From Alphaproteobacteria bacterium (GTDB lineage: Bacteria > Pseudomonadota > Alphaproteobacteria > Rickettsiales > JAFLCR01): 6,473 bases of DNA. Below, in pieces: positions 5,899 to 6,473 of the stretch. The stretch spans positions 1 through 6,473 of the forward strand of contig JAFLCR010000071.1 in the NCBI GenBank assembly GCA_017302755.1. The letters run 5' to 3'. The first letter of the stretch is position 1; each line of letters begins with the position of its first letter. Made by a program: the position numbers and the translations under genes. The notes beneath the pieces were generated by a model. That model was not told where the DNA came from, searched no databases, and saw only the letters and a list, made by a program, of their open reading frames with translations.

Positions 5899-6473
5899 AT
5901 GAGGCGCATGAGGTTTTTCTCACCCAAACAGCCGTTTATTCCCGTGCTTGCGCTGATGGCGGCGCATTTCGCGCTGATCCTCACCCTGGCGCTGGCCAAG
6001 CATTGGAGCGGCATGTCGTCGCTTTCCGACCTGGGGGTGCACGACCAGGCGCTTTGGACCTTCAACCATCTCGGCGCGCCGCTTTCGACGCTGAACGCGC
6101 CGTATGAGACGGCCCCCCGCTTCGGCTGGCATTTTTCACCCATCATCCTGGCGCTCAGCCCGCTTTACTGGATGCACCTGCCGGTGGAGAGCCTGATCAC
6201 GGTGTATTGCTTTTTCATTACCCTCTCCGCATGGCCGCTCCATGCGGCGCTTAACGCCCTGAACGCCAAAGCCGCCGCGCCGGTGCCGGTGCTGGCCTGG
6301 GTCGCCGTCTATCTTTTCAATCCCCTGCTGCTGAACGCTTCCATGTGGGGCTTTCGTGAGGTTGGAATGGCGCTTCCCCTGCTTACTTTCGCGCTGTGGG
6401 CCGTGATTGCGCGGCGCTTCGGCATGCTGGTGCTGGCGAGCCTTCTGCTGCTGCTCAGCAAGGAGCATTACGG
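5899..6473 (+). CDS. DUF2079 family multi-pass membrane protein, 3' end outside the window
   Basis: The frame is open from an ATG at 5899, directly after an in-frame TAG (5896-5898), to the window edge, giving 191 residues of an incomplete protein. An in-frame ATG at 5908 is an equally possible start; neither has well-spaced Shine-Dalgarno support. Counting from 5899, a hydrophobic helix (about 14-31) is followed by an extracytoplasmic-looking loop with DLGVHDQALW (42-51) and RFGWHFSP (73-80), then further hydrophobic segments near 81-91, 98-114, 127-142 and 154-167, and a last segment near 172-184. The acidic loop after the first helix, the HFSP motif and the later WGFREVG and KEHYG elements are typical of DUF2079 (COG3463), predicted membrane proteins resembling GT-C glycosyltransferases. 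The substrate is unknown. A role in modifying envelope glycans or lipids is only an inference from the fold. Confidence 0.85.
   Translation, partial: MRRMRFFSPKQPFIPVLALMAAHFALILTLALAKHWSGMSSLSDLGVHDQALWTFNHLGAPLSTLNAPYETAPRFGWHFSPIILALSPLYWMHLPVESLITVYCFFITLSAWPLHAALNALNAKAAAPVPVLAWVAVYLFNPLLLNASMWGFREVGMALPLLTFALWAVIARRFGMLVLASLLLLLSKEHY

Noticed and set aside
5757..6146. 129-codon minus-strand frame between prfC and the DUF2079 region
   Set aside because: Most of it is antisense to the DUF2079 frame, which has clear family motifs, and its own product shows no recognisable domain.

Overview
The window carries four complete protein-coding genes and one partial gene. All are chromosomal housekeeping or membrane functions from a GC-rich Gram-negative proteobacterium. 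An alphaproteobacterium fits the base composition and protein sequences best, but that is an inference without database support. No rRNA, tRNA, CRISPR array, insertion sequence or phage gene is visible.

Layout: (1) 24-2242, minus strand: lptF then lptG, the two transmembrane subunits of the LptB2FG lipopolysaccharide exporter. They overlap by 4 bases (ATGA) and almost certainly form an operon. (2) 2243-2445: divergent intergenic region. It contains a perfect 16-bp-arm inverted repeat that includes the lptF ribosome binding site and start codon. (3) 2446-3918, plus strand: pepA, a leucyl (M17) aminopeptidase with all metal ligands and catalytic residues present. (4) 3919-4124: a short, relatively AT-rich gap between convergent genes, with a non-canonical open frame on the minus strand and a weak terminator-like hairpin. 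(5) 4125-5714, minus strand: prfC, peptide chain release factor 3. (6) 5715-5898: divergent gap with an 8-bp-stem hairpin. (7) 5899 to the window end, plus strand: the N-terminal part of a multi-pass membrane protein of the DUF2079 family, cut off by the window edge.

The divergent lptFG/pepA arrangement is also known from Escherichia coli, so that part is a conserved neighbourhood. LptF and LptG work together with LptB (not in this window) to extract LPS from the inner membrane. PepA, RF3 and the DUF2079 protein have no evident shared pathway. I see no new multi-gene system here. The most unusual feature is the palindrome at 2238-2270. It would bury the translation start of the usually essential lptF in a stem, and because it is symmetric it puts an identical ribosome-binding-site-plus-ATG arrangement on the opposite strand, facing pepA.
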